Positions 34,355 through 44,170 of a DNA stretch of 64,000 bases are shown piece after piece. The stretch comes from Brevibacillus dissolubilis (GTDB lineage Bacteria > Bacillota > Bacilli > Brevibacillales > Brevibacillaceae). Below the pieces are notes generated by a model. The model saw only the letters and a program-made list of their open reading frames with translations. It searched no databases and was not told where the DNA came from. Position numbers and translations under genes: made by a program. The stretch is from positions 372,001 through 436,000 of the forward strand of contig NZ_VCNA01000001.1 of assembly GCF_006170445.1 (NCBI RefSeq). The letters run 5' to 3'. The first letter of the stretch is position 1. Every line of letters starts with the position of its first letter.

Positions 34355-34561
34355 TTAGTTTACATCGTAGCCTTGGTCTTCGATCGCCGCTTTAATCTTG
34401 TCAAGAGATACCTGTGTCTCGTCATAAGATACGGTTACGGATTTGTTTGCCAAGTCTACTTTTGCTGTTGCACCAAGGTTTTTCATCGCACCTTCGATGG
34501 AAGCGACGCAGTGACCGCAGGACATACCTTGTACTTGAAGTGTTGTGTTTTGCATATTCAT
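34355..34561 (-). CDS. copZ: CopZ-type copper chaperone (HMA domain)
   Basis: 68 residues forming one heavy-metal-associated domain. The copper-binding MSCGHC motif sits at residues 13-18, followed by VASIEGAMKNL and the second half KSVTVSYDE, KIKAAIEDQGYDV. It shuttles Cu(I) in the cytoplasm to CopA-type P-type ATPases. The promoter carries a CsoR-like operator. No copA lies nearby in this window, which is unusual since copZ and copA are often adjacent. Confidence 0.95.
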   Translation of the reverse strand: MNMQNTTLQVQGMSCGHCVASIEGAMKNLGATAKVDLANKSVTVSYDETQVSLDKIKAAIEDQGYDVN

Positions 34562-34603
34562 CTATCCCCTTTGTGTTTTGGTTGATTTGAAGTTCTTGGT
34601 AAT

Positions 34604-34633
34604 AATATACGATACCCCCCTAGGGTACGTCAA
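34604..34633 (-). promoter_or_regulatory. copZ promoter with CsoR-like operator
   Basis: Minus strand: -35 TTGACG (34628-34633), 18-bp spacer, -10 TATATT (34604-34609). The spacer holds the palindrome-like GTACCCTAGGGGGGTAT (34612-34628), matching the known CsoR site (TACCC...GGGTA). Binding there would block transcription until copper is present. Confidence 0.75.
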
Positions 34634-34696
34634 CACTTAAAATAAAAAATCTCTCCGGGGAAAGATTCCCTTGTTGTCCCACCCCTCCGAAAAGCC

Positions 34697-34722
34697 AAAA
34701 AACGCCCCGAATCGTTCGGGAC
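34697..34722 (-). terminator. Terminator of the M14 carboxypeptidase gene
   Basis: ACG-N-CCCGA, a 5-nt loop, TCGGG-N-CGTTTTTT on the minus strand. Confidence 0.75.
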
Positions 34723-34801
34723 GTCTTCCACTCGTGACTATGACTAACATGGCACCATGTTTAGAAAGCTCGTTACAGGTTACAGTTTACTGGTTACTGG
34801 G

Positions 34802-36355
34802 CTACGGGATTTGTACCCACACCGCACTCGGTGCACCCCATGCGCCATTTTCATCCTGCGCTTGGACGATCAGTAGCTGCTTTCCGCTTGACAGGCCTTC
34901 AGCTGGGAACATGGTGGTGAAGGTCTGGATCGATCCTGCATTCGTCGAATTGCCGAGCACCGCCTGCTTTCCTGTTCCGGATTGGCCAAGCTTGCCGACG
35001 AATACTTCTACAGCTTGAATCTTCTGACTGCCATTCCCTGTGTCATTGGCTGTTCCTGTTACGACGACCTGACCGTTGATGACGGACGTCTGAAGCTGGA
35101 GAACATCCGGGCCTTCGACGCGCTGATAAGGCTGGTCTTGGATTTTGACACCGTAGAGGAACGGCTGCATGTTTTCCTCGATCAGGGACGGCAGCTCTTT
35201 TCCGCTCGGCCAGAAGGACTTGGCAATCTCAAAAGTAAACGACGGAATCTTATGATAGCCATATGCCCAATCTGTCGTGTCTCCCGTGGTGGCATACAGC
35301 TTGGAGCCGATCTGTGGCTTATAGGTGTTGTAGGTGGAGAACTTGCGGCCGATTTTTTCCATCCGGGCGATGTCTTGGGCGGCATCGAGCTGTGTCACGT
35401 CTTTGGTCCAGTTCCACGGCCACATGATCAGGTTACCAAAGGAGTGCATGTCGACGACCATCTGGAAGCCATTCGGCACATCTTCCGGCGTACCCGTAGG
35501 CCCCATGACAGACTCGATCAGCTGTTGGATCGCAGCTGTCTCTGGCTCTGAAAAAGCATACGGGCCACAGTAGATCGAACTGAATGGGTTGGTGCTGGTG
35601 CCATAGGCAGGATTGCCCCAGATGCCTGTTGCTTTTTCATTGTAATTGCGGTTGAGATCAACACCGTCACTGCCCCAGCGGATGTCCGTGTTTTTGCGCC
35701 AGTTGAGCAGCTGTTCGGCTTTACGGTGGCCGTCGGGATTGAGTACGGGCACGATCCACACTTCACGGCTGTCGAGCATCCAGGTCGCATCCGCATCGGT
35801 ACCATAACCATTGAGCAGACGGTCGATGTAGGCCAGCATCACCTCTGGAGGTGCGATCTCGCGGGCGTGTGTGCCGCCGATCCAGAGCGATTTTGGCTTA
35901 TCGGCGTTATTTCGCTCATTGGTCAGCTTCATTGCCAGAATCGGCTGGCCCTCGAACGAATATCCGATGGTGACCACTTCTGCCAGCTTCGGATATTGCT
36001 TCGCTTTTTCCACCAAAAGCTTCTGGATGCTGTCGTATGTACGGTAAGCGGAATCGAAGCTTGGGCCATTGGTCTGACGGCTCATTTTGTACGTCCATTG
36101 GTCTGCTTGCAGCTGACTGATCTGCTCAGGCGTCAGCGGGGCTTCGACGAAGTTGGGCTGAACCTCCCAGATGTCAATTCCGTACTGCTCCAGCTGGCTG
36201 ACCGTATGCGCCTCATCAGTGGTAATACGGTACAGGGTGATCGCATTGCTCGCAGCATGAGCGGTATCTGCCAACGGGATCACGGTAAAGCCGCTGATCG
36301 CTACACCTGTCGCTACCAAGATCGCAGTGGCATGTTTGACAAAACGATTTTTCAT
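34802..36355 (-). CDS. Secreted M14-family zinc carboxypeptidase
   Basis: 517 residues. The signal peptide ends near ADTAHAA. The peptidase domain (about 100-410) has the zinc ligands H163 and E166 in GGTHAREIAPPE, the third histidine in VVDMHSFGNL, the substrate motif DLNRNYNEK, and the catalytic Glu in SFTFEIAK. A C-terminal beta-sandwich-like domain (410-517) follows. It removes C-terminal residues from peptides outside the cell. Monocistronic, own terminator. Confidence 0.93.
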   Translation of the reverse strand: MKNRFVKHATAILVATGVAISGFTVIPLADTAHAASNAITLYRITTDEAHTVSQLEQYGIDIWEVQPNFVEAPLTPEQISQLQADQWTYKMSRQTNGPSFDSAYRTYDSIQKLLVEKAKQYPKLAEVVTIGYSFEGQPILAMKLTNERNNADKPKSLWIGGTHAREIAPPEVMLAYIDRLLNGYGTDADATWMLDSREVWIVPVLNPDGHRKAEQLLNWRKNTDIRWGSDGVDLNRNYNEKATGIWGNPAYGTSTNPFSSIYCGPYAFSEPETAAIQQLIESVMGPTGTPEDVPNGFQMVVDMHSFGNLIMWPWNWTKDVTQLDAAQDIARMEKIGRKFSTYNTYKPQIGSKLYATTGDTTDWAYGYHKIPSFTFEIAKSFWPSGKELPSLIEENMQPFLYGVKIQDQPYQRVEGPDVLQLQTSVINGQVVVTGTANDTGNGSQKIQAVEVFVGKLGQSGTGKQAVLGNSTNAGSIQTFTTMFPAEGLSSGKQLLIVQAQDENGAWGAPSAVWVQIP

Positions 36356-36464
36356 CGGTTTGTTCCCTCCTTTTCATCAATCTATTCTGAATATATAGTT
36401 ATTATAAATAACATGTATCATTTTTACATTAAAATATGATTTCGTGAAAAATGCTGCATGGAAA

Positions 36465-36507
36465 AAGCCGATGAACCGTGTCCTCGGACATTCAGCTCAC
36501 CGGCTTC
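36465..36507 (-). terminator. Terminator of sodC
   Basis: AAGCCGGTGA pairs with TCATCGGCTT around a 22-nt loop that contains its own small hairpin; TTTTCC follows on the minus strand. Confidence 0.65.
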
Positions 36508-36579
36508 GTTTGCGCTTTTGCGCCTTTGCGTTTTAATGTTTGCACTTCTTCGTTCTGTTGGCATTCTGACTCTGACCCG

Positions 36580-37176
36580 TTACGCCGTTCCTCCCATGAT
36601 CACTCCACAGGCGAGATGCTTGCCGGTATCTCCTGACGGCTGTGTGCGGTAATCATCTGGGTTCTGATGGATGATCACGGCCCTGCCGATCACCTCAGCG
36701 GGCAGGAACCGATTGGTATAGAAGCCCATGATCGCGCGGCCATCATTGGAGAACAGCACCGGAAAATCAGAGACGTGGTTGCCGTGCGGCTGATTGGTCG
36801 GATTCCAGTGACCGCCTGTGCCTTGGAATGGATTATTCGGATCGCCTATCTCGCAGACTCCTTTTTCATGGATATGAAAGCCAAATGGACCGACTGGATC
36901 TTGCCCTGCGGTGGCAGGACGGTATTCCGGCAGACCTTCCACATTGACCGCGACCCATGTACCTCTGCCAAACTCCGTGAACGTGACGATCCCTCTGATC
37001 CGCGGAGCCAGCGGACCACCCGTGATGCGGGCCGTTGCTGTACGCGGAAACTGCTGTCTTACCGGCTGATAACTGTATGGCGCAAGCTGTGCTTGATAAG
37101 GTACCGGATACCCTGCCGACTGCAAATTCCCATAGGGGTCGTAGTGCCCACCATGATTTCCAAATGGATCATACAT
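36580..37176 (-). CDS. sodC: Cu/Zn superoxide dismutase-family protein
   Basis: 198 residues. After a Gly/Tyr/Pro-rich N-terminus (YDPFGNHGGHYDPYGN) comes a Cu/Zn SOD domain: FGFHIHEKGVCEIG (copper His pair), GGHWNP and HGNHVSDFP (zinc/copper His and Asp), and VIIHQNPDD with SGDTGKHLACGVI containing the disulfide Cys and the conserved Gly-rich end. No signal peptide is visible, unlike typical secreted SodC; the Gly/Tyr-rich head resembles spore surface proteins. YojM-like relatives of B. subtilis are sometimes inactive. Confidence 0.88.
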   Translation of the reverse strand: MYDPFGNHGGHYDPYGNLQSAGYPVPYQAQLAPYSYQPVRQQFPRTATARITGGPLAPRIRGIVTFTEFGRGTWVAVNVEGLPEYRPATAGQDPVGPFGFHIHEKGVCEIGDPNNPFQGTGGHWNPTNQPHGNHVSDFPVLFSNDGRAIMGFYTNRFLPAEVIGRAVIIHQNPDDYRTQPSGDTGKHLACGVIMGGTA

Positions 37177-37298
37177 CTGTTCCGAACTCCTCTCATTAGG
37201 CGAATGTCTCGGTTCTTACGTTCGCTATAGCCTATGCAGGAGCGGAAATCGTGGTTCCTTGTCACCAGTCTGATTTGGTTGATCAGGCTTATGCAGAA

Positions 37299-38699
37299 TT
37301 ACCAGTCCCCGTTATTTTTTAGGAGAACTTTGAGACCGCCATGCTCGTTGGTCGGCATATTGGATGCGAGTATATAGTTACGGTCGACAAAAACGCCCCA
37401 GAAGTTGGTCAGGTTCGGCACATAGCGGCCAATCTCAGTCGGATTCGCCGGGTCTGTGATATCCACAACCCGCACACCACCCGCATAATGAGACAGGTAA
37501 AGCGTATTCCCCTGGACTTTTGGATCGTGAACCGTACGGGCAAATGTATTGCGCTGGTTCGGATCGGTCGGAATCGCTGTTGTCAGGTCCGTTTTGAACT
37601 CGCTTAAGAGCTTGGGATGACTCTTATCCTTGATATCAAAAATGCGGGTGTAGCCATAGGCCTCCTCATAGCCATCCTTGATTGGCACGTAGATTTCGCG
37701 TGTTTCTATTAAGATATTGCCACCCTTGGCAAGCGCCGAGGAGTGCGCAGAGCCTTGCTGGTGTGGGGCAAACTCGGTGCGCCCGAGCAGTACTGGTTGT
37801 TCCGGATTGCGGATGTCAAAGATCAGCGTACCCAGATCCCAATACGAGACAAAAGCAGTCGTCCCGGTTTCATCTACCATCGTGCTGTGGTTAAAGGTTG
37901 GACGGACTTTGCCATCTGGAGCGTTCCAGTGGTAGCCGTTGAAGTCTTCCTGCACCTCTGGCAGCACGCGCGGATCGAATTGATAGATCGTTGTCGGATT
38001 GGACGGGTTGGTGACATCGACGATCTGGAAGTCCCGCTCCTCCCCATGTGTATAGTAATCGGCGTACGGATTGGCGGCGAGCACCAAGGCCCGGTTGCCC
38101 TGCATCGTCAGGTACAGCTCGTGGGTTCCGGTGACACGCTTATCCAGCTTCCAGAAGCCGAGTTTTTTCGGATGATACGGATCGGTCACATCATAGAGGA
38201 GGAAACCGCCGACAGAGTCGGGATTGGCCTTGTTGACCTGCTGTACGCTGACAACGGCTATGTCACCGTGAAAATCCTTGGTGTTGATGCTTTTGACGAT
38301 CACCTTTTCATGCCAGGTGCCGGGTACATCATTGTGGGCGAACACAGCTACTTCAACCGGATTGGACGGGTCTTTTAAGTCAAACACACGGACACCGCCG
38401 TTCCCCCCGTTGGCTGAATGGGTTCCCAGATAGGCAAACCCCTTGTGTGCGTACACGTCAGCCGTTGAGTTTTTCACGCCAGCCCTGACTTCCTTGAGTG
38501 GAACCGATGCCGCTTCACGAAGATTCGCTACGTTTTTGCCACCGGAAAGGACTGGGAGCGCATTCCAGACCTCGGAGCTTTGGCCTTTGTCCACACTGAT
38601 CTCACCCAGTTCATCGTGAGCCAATATGGACGCATTCCCGCACAAAAGGGTAAGGACCAATACACTTGCTGCCAAGCTGTTTTTCACCGTTTTGTTCAA
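37299..38699 (-). CDS. Exported LVIVD beta-propeller-repeat protein
   Basis: 466 residues. The signal peptide (SLAASVLVLTLLCGNASILA) is followed by repeated segments of the LVIVD type (VRVFDLKDPSNPVEV, FQIVDVTNPSNPTTI, TLIFDIRNPEQPVLL, VRVVDITDPANPTEI), which build a beta-propeller. Function unknown; such proteins are often extracellular. I chose TTG 38699 because AAAGGAGTG lies eight bases upstream; the upstream ATG at 38756 has no ribosome site. Confidence 0.88.
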   Translation of the reverse strand: MNKTVKNSLAASVLVLTLLCGNASILAHDELGEISVDKGQSSEVWNALPVLSGGKNVANLREAASVPLKEVRAGVKNSTADVYAHKGFAYLGTHSANGGNGGVRVFDLKDPSNPVEVAVFAHNDVPGTWHEKVIVKSINTKDFHGDIAVVSVQQVNKANPDSVGGFLLYDVTDPYHPKKLGFWKLDKRVTGTHELYLTMQGNRALVLAANPYADYYTHGEERDFQIVDVTNPSNPTTIYQFDPRVLPEVQEDFNGYHWNAPDGKVRPTFNHSTMVDETGTTAFVSYWDLGTLIFDIRNPEQPVLLGRTEFAPHQQGSAHSSALAKGGNILIETREIYVPIKDGYEEAYGYTRIFDIKDKSHPKLLSEFKTDLTTAIPTDPNQRNTFARTVHDPKVQGNTLYLSHYAGGVRVVDITDPANPTEIGRYVPNLTNFWGVFVDRNYILASNMPTNEHGGLKVLLKNNGDW

Positions 38700-38805
38700 G
38701 CAAGCTTCACTCCTTTGGAAGTCAAAAATTTTGCATGATAAAAATATAATGATCAATCGTTGAAATATTACTGAATTTTTTACTATTTCCCAAGAAGAAA
38801 AACAA

Positions 38806-38831
38806 AAAAGCCACCCTTGTTAGGGGTAGCT
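38806..38831 (-). terminator. Terminator of the thermonuclease gene
   Basis: GC-N-ACCCCT, a 4-nt loop, AGGGT-N-GC, then TTTTTT on the minus strand. Confidence 0.65.
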
Positions 38832-38890
38832 CGGATCGCATCATAGCTTGGTTCCTGTAGCGGATGGTATTGTGGCTTGCGATGACTACT

Positions 38891-39748
38891 CTATTTCGCC
38901 CTGCGAAAGCCTGCTGCCTGGGCGTCTTCTTCGGTGGCAAAATACTCTTCTGCTTTGGTGCTGTTATAATAGCGCCCACCGGGGACGTGGTAGATTTTTT
39001 CGCCTTTGGAGTTGATGTTACCTTTGATCGGCTTGGTTGGATCGGGGATATCGGATATTGGGTTTTGGGAAGACGTACCGGATGCAGTTGAGTCAGATGA
39101 CTTCTGTCCAGATGACGGCCTTTGTCCGGTTGCGGCTTCTTTTGTCCCAGAATCACTATTTACTGAGGTTTCCTTCCCTTCTGCTTTCCCTTCATCTTTC
39201 CCATCCTCCAGCGCCCACAGTCCGCGGTTCTGCTCCCGCGCCTCCCGTTCGGCTTCAAGGAACGTATCCGCAAACGCAACATTCGGCGGGATCGTCATGA
39301 TACGGGCATAGCCTTCACGAACCAGCTTTTCGTTGACAAACGTGCCGTCCTCCAGATAGGCGTAGGCCAGCAGACGCTTGTATTTGTCATAAGGTTCGGC
39401 GTCGAAGCGCAGGGTGACGGTCTGACCCGTCAAGAGCCCCTTGGTATACTTGCTCGCTTCTTTACCATAAGGCTCCACCGGATGATTCGGCTTCACCGTC
39501 TCAGGGGTGTCGACACCGATCAGACGGACACGCTCTCCGGTGCTGAGCTGGAAGGTGTCGCCGTCGGTTACTTTTTCAACCGTGGCGGTCATCTCACCGT
39601 TATCCGACGGTTGGTTGGCTGGTGTGGAGCATGCAGCGAGCATGACAGACAGGATGAGTGTGAGCATGATGCCTGTAATAGTGCTTCCGATGGTGTGTCC
39701 AATCGTGCGTTGACGACGGATGGTGTATGGTTTTGCGTACAATTTCAT
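38891..39748 (-). CDS. Thermonuclease-family (SNase) lipoprotein
   Basis: 285 residues. A signal sequence with lipobox (MLAAC at about 40) anchors it. The staphylococcal nuclease domain runs from about 53 to 180 with [21 protein letters not shown], the catalytic [16 protein letters not shown] and [10 protein letters not shown] Ser/Gly/Lys-rich linker (about 185-235) leads to a C-terminal domain ([35 protein letters not shown]) found in many extracellular nucleases and sometimes called a sunset domain. It cuts DNA and RNA outside the cell with Ca2+. Confidence 0.92.
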   Translation of the reverse strand: MKLYAKPYTIRRQRTIGHTIGSTITGIMLTLILSVMLAACSTPANQPSDNGEMTATVEKVTDGDTFQLSTGERVRLIGVDTPETVKPNHPVEPYGKEASKYTKGLLTGQTVTLRFDAEPYDKYKRLLAYAYLEDGTFVNEKLVREGYARIMTIPPNVAFADTFLEAEREAREQNRGLWALEDGKDEGKAEGKETSVNSDSGTKEAATGQRPSSGQKSSDSTASGTSSQNPISDIPDPTKPIKGNINSKGEKIYHVPGGRYYNSTKAEEYFATEEDAQAAGFRRAK

Positions 39749-39763
39749 GGTTAACCCTCTTCC

Positions 39764-40837
39764 CTACTTCCTCCCGGCCAGGCGCTTCAGCATCCCGTAG
39801 ACTCTGCTCAGACTCTCGCCTGTGTTGCCCTTTTCCATCGCAGCCAGATAGGTTGCGCGATTGTCGTGGACAGAGGTAATTCCCCGCAGCAGGGTCTCAT
39901 CGGTCAGATTTTCTTCCATCAGCACCTCGGCATAGCCTTGGCGCTTGAATGAGTTGGCGTTGAGGATTTGGTCACCGCGGCTCGCCCCTTTGGACAGTGG
40001 GATGAGCAGCATCGGCTTTTTCAAGGCGAGGAATTCATAGATCGAGTTGGAACCGGCGCGGGAGACGACCAGATCGGCCATCGCCATCACATCTGGAAGC
40101 TCATCGCTGATATATTCGAACTGTTTGTATCCTTTACGGGTAAGTGCTTCATCCACTTGCCCCTTGCCGCAGATATGTACGATCTGAAAGGACGCCAGCA
40201 GCGCATCGAGATTGTTGCGGATCGCCTGATTGATCCGCTGGGAACCAAGACTGCCACCCATGATCAACAGCACGGGCTTGCCGCTGACAAAATCACACAG
40301 CTTGCGCCCGCGTGCCGCGTCTCCTTCGAACAGTTCTTCGCGGACAATCGCCCCGACATACTCTGCTTTGTCGGTCTTCAGGAAGCGCTCGGTCTCTGGG
40401 AATGTCGTACAGACCTTGGACGCGAACGGAATGGAGATTTTGTTGGCAAGCCCTGGAGTGTAGTCAGACTCGTGGATGACCACCGGAATGCGGTTGAGCC
40501 ATGCACCGAGGACGACCGGAACGGAGACGAAGCCGCCTTTGGAGAAGATTACGCTCGGTTTTTCTTTACGAATCACATTGTACGCCTGAAAAACACCTGC
40601 TGCCACCTTGAACGGGTCCTTGAAATTGTTCCAGTCAAAATAGCGCCGCAGCTTGCCCGTGGCGATCTCGTGGTAGCGTACATCGTGGATTGTGCTGATC
40701 AGTTGCTTTTCAATGCCGGTTGCTGATCCTATATATACGGTATCCCAGCCGTCCTTTTGGAACTTCGGGATGAGTGCCAGATTGACTGTGACGTGTCCTG
40801 CTGAACCACCGCCGGTAAAGAGGATTTTTTTGTTCAT
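39764..40837 (-). CDS. murG: MurG-like UDP-GlcNAc glycosyltransferase
   Basis: 357 residues, GT28 family. The N-terminal lipid-I site is in [18 protein letters not shown], and [20 protein letters not shown] and [14 protein letters not shown] match MurG. The C-terminal UDP-GlcNAc site has [32 protein letters not shown] and [13 protein letters not shown]. MurG transfers GlcNAc to lipid I at the membrane to make lipid II. The gene stands outside any dcw cluster, so it may be the second, dispersed copy seen in some Bacilli. Confidence 0.9.
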   Translation of the reverse strand: MNKKILFTGGGSAGHVTVNLALIPKFQKDGWDTVYIGSATGIEKQLISTIHDVRYHEIATGKLRRYFDWNNFKDPFKVAAGVFQAYNVIRKEKPSVIFSKGGFVSVPVVLGAWLNRIPVVIHESDYTPGLANKISIPFASKVCTTFPETERFLKTDKAEYVGAIVREELFEGDAARGRKLCDFVSGKPVLLIMGGSLGSQRINQAIRNNLDALLASFQIVHICGKGQVDEALTRKGYKQFEYISDELPDVMAMADLVVSRAGSNSIYEFLALKKPMLLIPLSKGASRGDQILNANSFKRQGYAEVLMEENLTDETLLRGITSVHDNRATYLAAMEKGNTGESLSRVYGMLKRLAGRK

Positions 40838-40931
40838 GTTCGTGTTGACCTCACTTTCGCGTTACTGCTCTCCCTTTAACGATTATATTTGAGTCGAAAG
40901 GTTTTTCACACCATTTTATCACGGATAGGCA

Positions 40932-40985
40932 GAAAAAGCCCTTGATCATTTTGCCGAAAAAATGGCGGTGATCAAGAGCTTTTTT
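40932..40985. terminator. Bidirectional terminator between murG and the Big-domain gene
   Basis: AAAAAGC-N-CTTGATCA and TGATCAAG-N-GCTTTTTT pair over about 14 bp with a 22-nt loop. Confidence 0.8.
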
Positions 40986-41035
40986 CATAACAGGGATGGC
41001 GTTGCGCTCTGTGGCAGTTCGTTTCTTAGCCTGGC

Positions 41036-42952
41036 TTATTCGATCAAGGTGACTTGCACCTGCTTGGACACTCCTCTGTAAGTAGCGGTGATGACCGCTT
41101 TTCCTTTGGCCATTCCCGTCAAAAAGCCGAGGTCGACCGTGACGATCTTCGGATTACTGCTTTTCCAGTCAGCCAAGCCGTGTACGGCTGCTTTGGTCCC
41201 GTCTTCATATACGGCCGTCAAATTGAGGAAGCCCCAATCCTCCTTGTACAGCGTCAAGTTTGATGGACTGATGATCAGCTCTTTTAGGGGTTGATCCGTT
41301 TCAATTTTTACGGGGACGGCGGACAGACTGTGCTTTCCATAGAAGGCACTTACACCGGAACCCCCGATACGTTCTGCCTTGAAGACCCCTGGTTCGAGCT
41401 TGACCAGCATTGAATTGCTGACAAACCAATTCGCCAGCTCAGTCACATCTTCGGTTGTACCATTCTCGAACGTAGCAATCGCCCTAAACCGGACAATCTC
41501 CCCCTTTTTTACCGAGGTTGGGGTCAGCGCCTCGATTTTGACATCTGTAACCGTCTCTTCTTTAGTCAGCTTTCTTACCCGGATCTCACAGATAGCGGTT
41601 TTGTTTTTATCAACGGTCTTGACGGTGATCCTCGCAGTTCCTTCTTTGAGTGCCTCAATCCGGCCATCCTGATCCACCTTGACCACCTTTGGATTGCTAG
41701 ATGACCATGTGACTTTTTTATTCAACGCATTGCTGGGCATGACGACTGCGATCAGTTGTGTCTTGTCTTTGATTTTCATCTGCAGGCTGGTTTGACTGAG
41801 TGTGACGCCCTCCACTGGATCAGGAGTAGCCTCGATGTGAACGGCGGAAAGGGTGGCATCCATTTCGGTGTCCCAGCCCTGATAACGACCTCCCGTCAGG
41901 AAGTTGTCGTCCGCGAGCGGGAGCAAACAGGTGAAGCGATGTCCCTTACCGACATTCGCCTCCCATAATACGGTTCCGGTCAAATCCATTTTGGTGATTC
42001 GCATCGGGAGGCTTTTGTCGTAGACGCTGTTATTATGATGCTGACCGATCAGGATATTCCCGTCTGCGCTGGGGACGACGAGGTCCGCTTCATAATCAGC
42101 GGTCAGCTTCAGTACCTGCTTCCACTCCACTTCGCCCAGTTCATTGGCAAGCATCATCGTTCCTGGTTCCTTAAATCTTGCGAAGTTGACATAAAGGTAC
42201 TTGCCGTTCTTCATAGTCAGGACGTGACTGTCATACGTATTGGGAATCAAGGCTTGCGATATGATCTTCCCCTTGGAATTGACCGTGAACATCCCGCCTT
42301 GGGCGACGAGCAGATAGGAGTTGTACGGTTTCGGTACAATATTCACCACACTTGACAATGCTTTCGGTGGTCTAAGCTTCCACTGTAATGTACCTTTCGA
42401 GTCTATCTTGACGACCAGACCAAATCCGGTGATCAAATAACCGCCGTCACTTGTCTGGAGGGCATCGCTCGGAGAGTCATTCCCTTGGTCTGCATACGTC
42501 TGTTCCCACTGCTTCTCCCCTAGTGAATCTGTCTTGATGACATATAAATCCGTGCCGTTTTCACCAGAAATCCGTGCTGAACCATACAACAGATATCCAT
42601 TGTCTTTGGTCGGGATTACGTCATAGACCCCCTGTTGTTCCTTATTGGTATAGATCTGTTCCCATTGGATCTTACCGTTCTGATCGAGCTTGATAAACCT
42701 TGTATCCAAATAGGAACGTGCGATCGCAACAAACTCGTTATCACCCGTCTGTTGCACGCTCATTAAGTCATCTGGTGCTTCTGTCGCAAAAGACATCTCC
42801 CACTTGGTCTCTACTTCGCTTGCATCTGGTTGAGCCGTAGAAGAAACAGCTGCTTTTGCTGCCGAACCATCCGCGTATCCCATGCCTTGATTCCATATCA
42901 GGCTCATGATCAAGACCCAAACTGTACACAATCTCACTACCCATTTACTCAT
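41036..42952 (-). CDS. Secreted propeller-like protein with bacterial Ig-like (Big) domains
   Basis: 638 residues with signal peptide (KWVVRLCTVWVLIMSLIW). The N-terminal 370 residues hold repeated WEQIYTNKEQQGVYDVIPT-type blades (KDNGYLLYGSARIS, SDGGYLITGFGL), suggesting a beta-propeller. A Big_2 domain follows at about 375-460 (VEGVTLSQTSLQMKIKDKTQ, GRIEALKEGTARI), then two further Ig-like domains to the end. Likely a cell-surface or spore-exterior adhesive or stress protein; function not established. ATG 42952 chosen for the upstream GGGGCGGA. Confidence 0.85.
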   Translation of the reverse strand: MSKWVVRLCTVWVLIMSLIWNQGMGYADGSAAKAAVSSTAQPDASEVETKWEMSFATEAPDDLMSVQQTGDNEFVAIARSYLDTRFIKLDQNGKIQWEQIYTNKEQQGVYDVIPTKDNGYLLYGSARISGENGTDLYVIKTDSLGEKQWEQTYADQGNDSPSDALQTSDGGYLITGFGLVVKIDSKGTLQWKLRPPKALSSVVNIVPKPYNSYLLVAQGGMFTVNSKGKIISQALIPNTYDSHVLTMKNGKYLYVNFARFKEPGTMMLANELGEVEWKQVLKLTADYEADLVVPSADGNILIGQHHNNSVYDKSLPMRITKMDLTGTVLWEANVGKGHRFTCLLPLADDNFLTGGRYQGWDTEMDATLSAVHIEATPDPVEGVTLSQTSLQMKIKDKTQLIAVVMPSNALNKKVTWSSSNPKVVKVDQDGRIEALKEGTARITVKTVDKNKTAICEIRVRKLTKEETVTDVKIEALTPTSVKKGEIVRFRAIATFENGTTEDVTELANWFVSNSMLVKLEPGVFKAERIGGSGVSAFYGKHSLSAVPVKIETDQPLKELIISPSNLTLYKEDWGFLNLTAVYEDGTKAAVHGLADWKSSNPKIVTVDLGFLTGMAKGKAVITATYRGVSKQVQVTLIE

Positions 42953-43146
42953 ATCGAAAAATCCGCCCCTATTACACAAATGATGAAACTGCCACTTTTC
43001 AATGAAATGACACAAGGAAAAATTCGCCATAACCCGACAAAATCCTCCCCGTCGCACTTCTCCCACTATACGGAATCCTTTTTTCGTCTTATACTGTTGA
43101 TGTTGAAAGATTGGAAGATTGTTAACCTATAGGAGTGATATTGCAC

Positions 43147-43965
43147 ATGACACTGAAAAAAGCTCTGACCATCGCAGGTTCTGACACGAGTGGTGGCGCT
43201 GGTATCCAAGCCGACCTCAAAACCTTCCAAGAACTTGGTGTATTCGGTATGACTGCGCTGACTGTCATCGTCGCGCAAGACCCTCATAATGATTGGTTCC
43301 ATGCGGTGTTCCCTATCGCCGCTGATACCGTCAAAGCCCAATTGGAGACGGTTGTCCAAGGGATTGGCGTAGATGCTCTCAAAACAGGTATGCTCGGCTC
43401 TGTCGAACTGATTGAGTTGGCTGCCAACTTCATCGACACCCACAACCTGCAAAACGTCGTCGTCGACCCGGTCATGGTCTGCAAAGGCGCTGATGAGGTG
43501 CTCCACCCTGAGTCCGCACATGCTCTGCGTGACATCCTCTCTCCACGTGCAACCGTCGTGACACCAAACCTCTTTGAAGCAGGTCAATTGAGCGGCCTTG
43601 GCCCAATCACTACGGTTGAGCTGATGAAAGAAGCAGCTGCCCGCATCCAAGCCTCCGGTGCAAAATTCGTACTGGTCAAAGGCGGCGGCAAGCTCCAGCA
43701 CGAAAAAGCAGTAGACGTCCTGTACGACGGCACCACCTTTGAAGTGCTCGAAGGCGAACGCATTAACACCACCTTCACCCATGGCGCAGGTTGCACCTAC
43801 TCCGCGGCCATCACAGCAGAGCTTGCCAAAGGCAAATCCGTACGTGAAGCAATCGGTACCGCAAAAGAATTCATCACCGAAGCGATCCGTGAATCCTTCC
43901 AGCTGAACCAATACGTAGGCCCGACCAACCACGGCGCTTACCGCAACAAGCTGGTTCGTCAATAA
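43147..43965 (+). CDS. pdxK: Pyridoxine/hydroxymethylpyrimidine kinase (PdxK type)
   Basis: 272 residues, ribokinase-like fold. It opens with [20 protein letters not shown] (HMP/pyridoxine binding), then [27 protein letters not shown] and [18 protein letters not shown], and the anion-hole motif [15 protein letters not shown] with the catalytic region HGAGCT. It is closest to B. subtilis PdxK (formerly called ThiD), a pyridoxine/pyridoxal/pyridoxamine kinase that also phosphorylates HMP. ATG 43147 lies after AGGAGTGAT. Confidence 0.93.
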   Translation: MTLKKALTIAGSDTSGGAGIQADLKTFQELGVFGMTALTVIVAQDPHNDWFHAVFPIAADTVKAQLETVVQGIGVDALKTGMLGSVELIELAANFIDTHNLQNVVVDPVMVCKGADEVLHPESAHALRDILSPRATVVTPNLFEAGQLSGLGPITTVELMKEAAARIQASGAKFVLVKGGGKLQHEKAVDVLYDGTTFEVLEGERINTTFTHGAGCTYSAAITAELAKGKSVREAIGTAKEFITEAIRESFQLNQYVGPTNHGAYRNKLVRQ

Positions 43966-44004
43966 TCTGCATCGGTCGATACAGGTAAGAAATCTATACA
44001 GGAA

Positions 44005-44037
44005 AAAGCAGGGTGTTTGCGCCCTGCTTTTTTTATT
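44005..44037 (+). terminator. Terminator of pdxK
   Basis: AAAAAGCAGGG, an 8-nt loop, CCCTGCTTTTTTT. Confidence 0.88.
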
Positions 44038-44170
44038 TGCCCCTGTAGACATCCACTTGCATGCCAGTGGTCAAGCTGCACAGCCCCATCTCTGCTGTGC
44101 ATAATCTGTTTTACCTCATGGAAGGATAATCAGGAAAACAATGGGTAGCAGGTGATAAAGGGGGATCTCT

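Noticed and set aside
43080-44052. A large minus-strand open frame opposite pdxK
   Set aside because: It is a shadow of the well-conserved pdxK gene, with a Cys/Phe-rich sequence typical of antisense frames.
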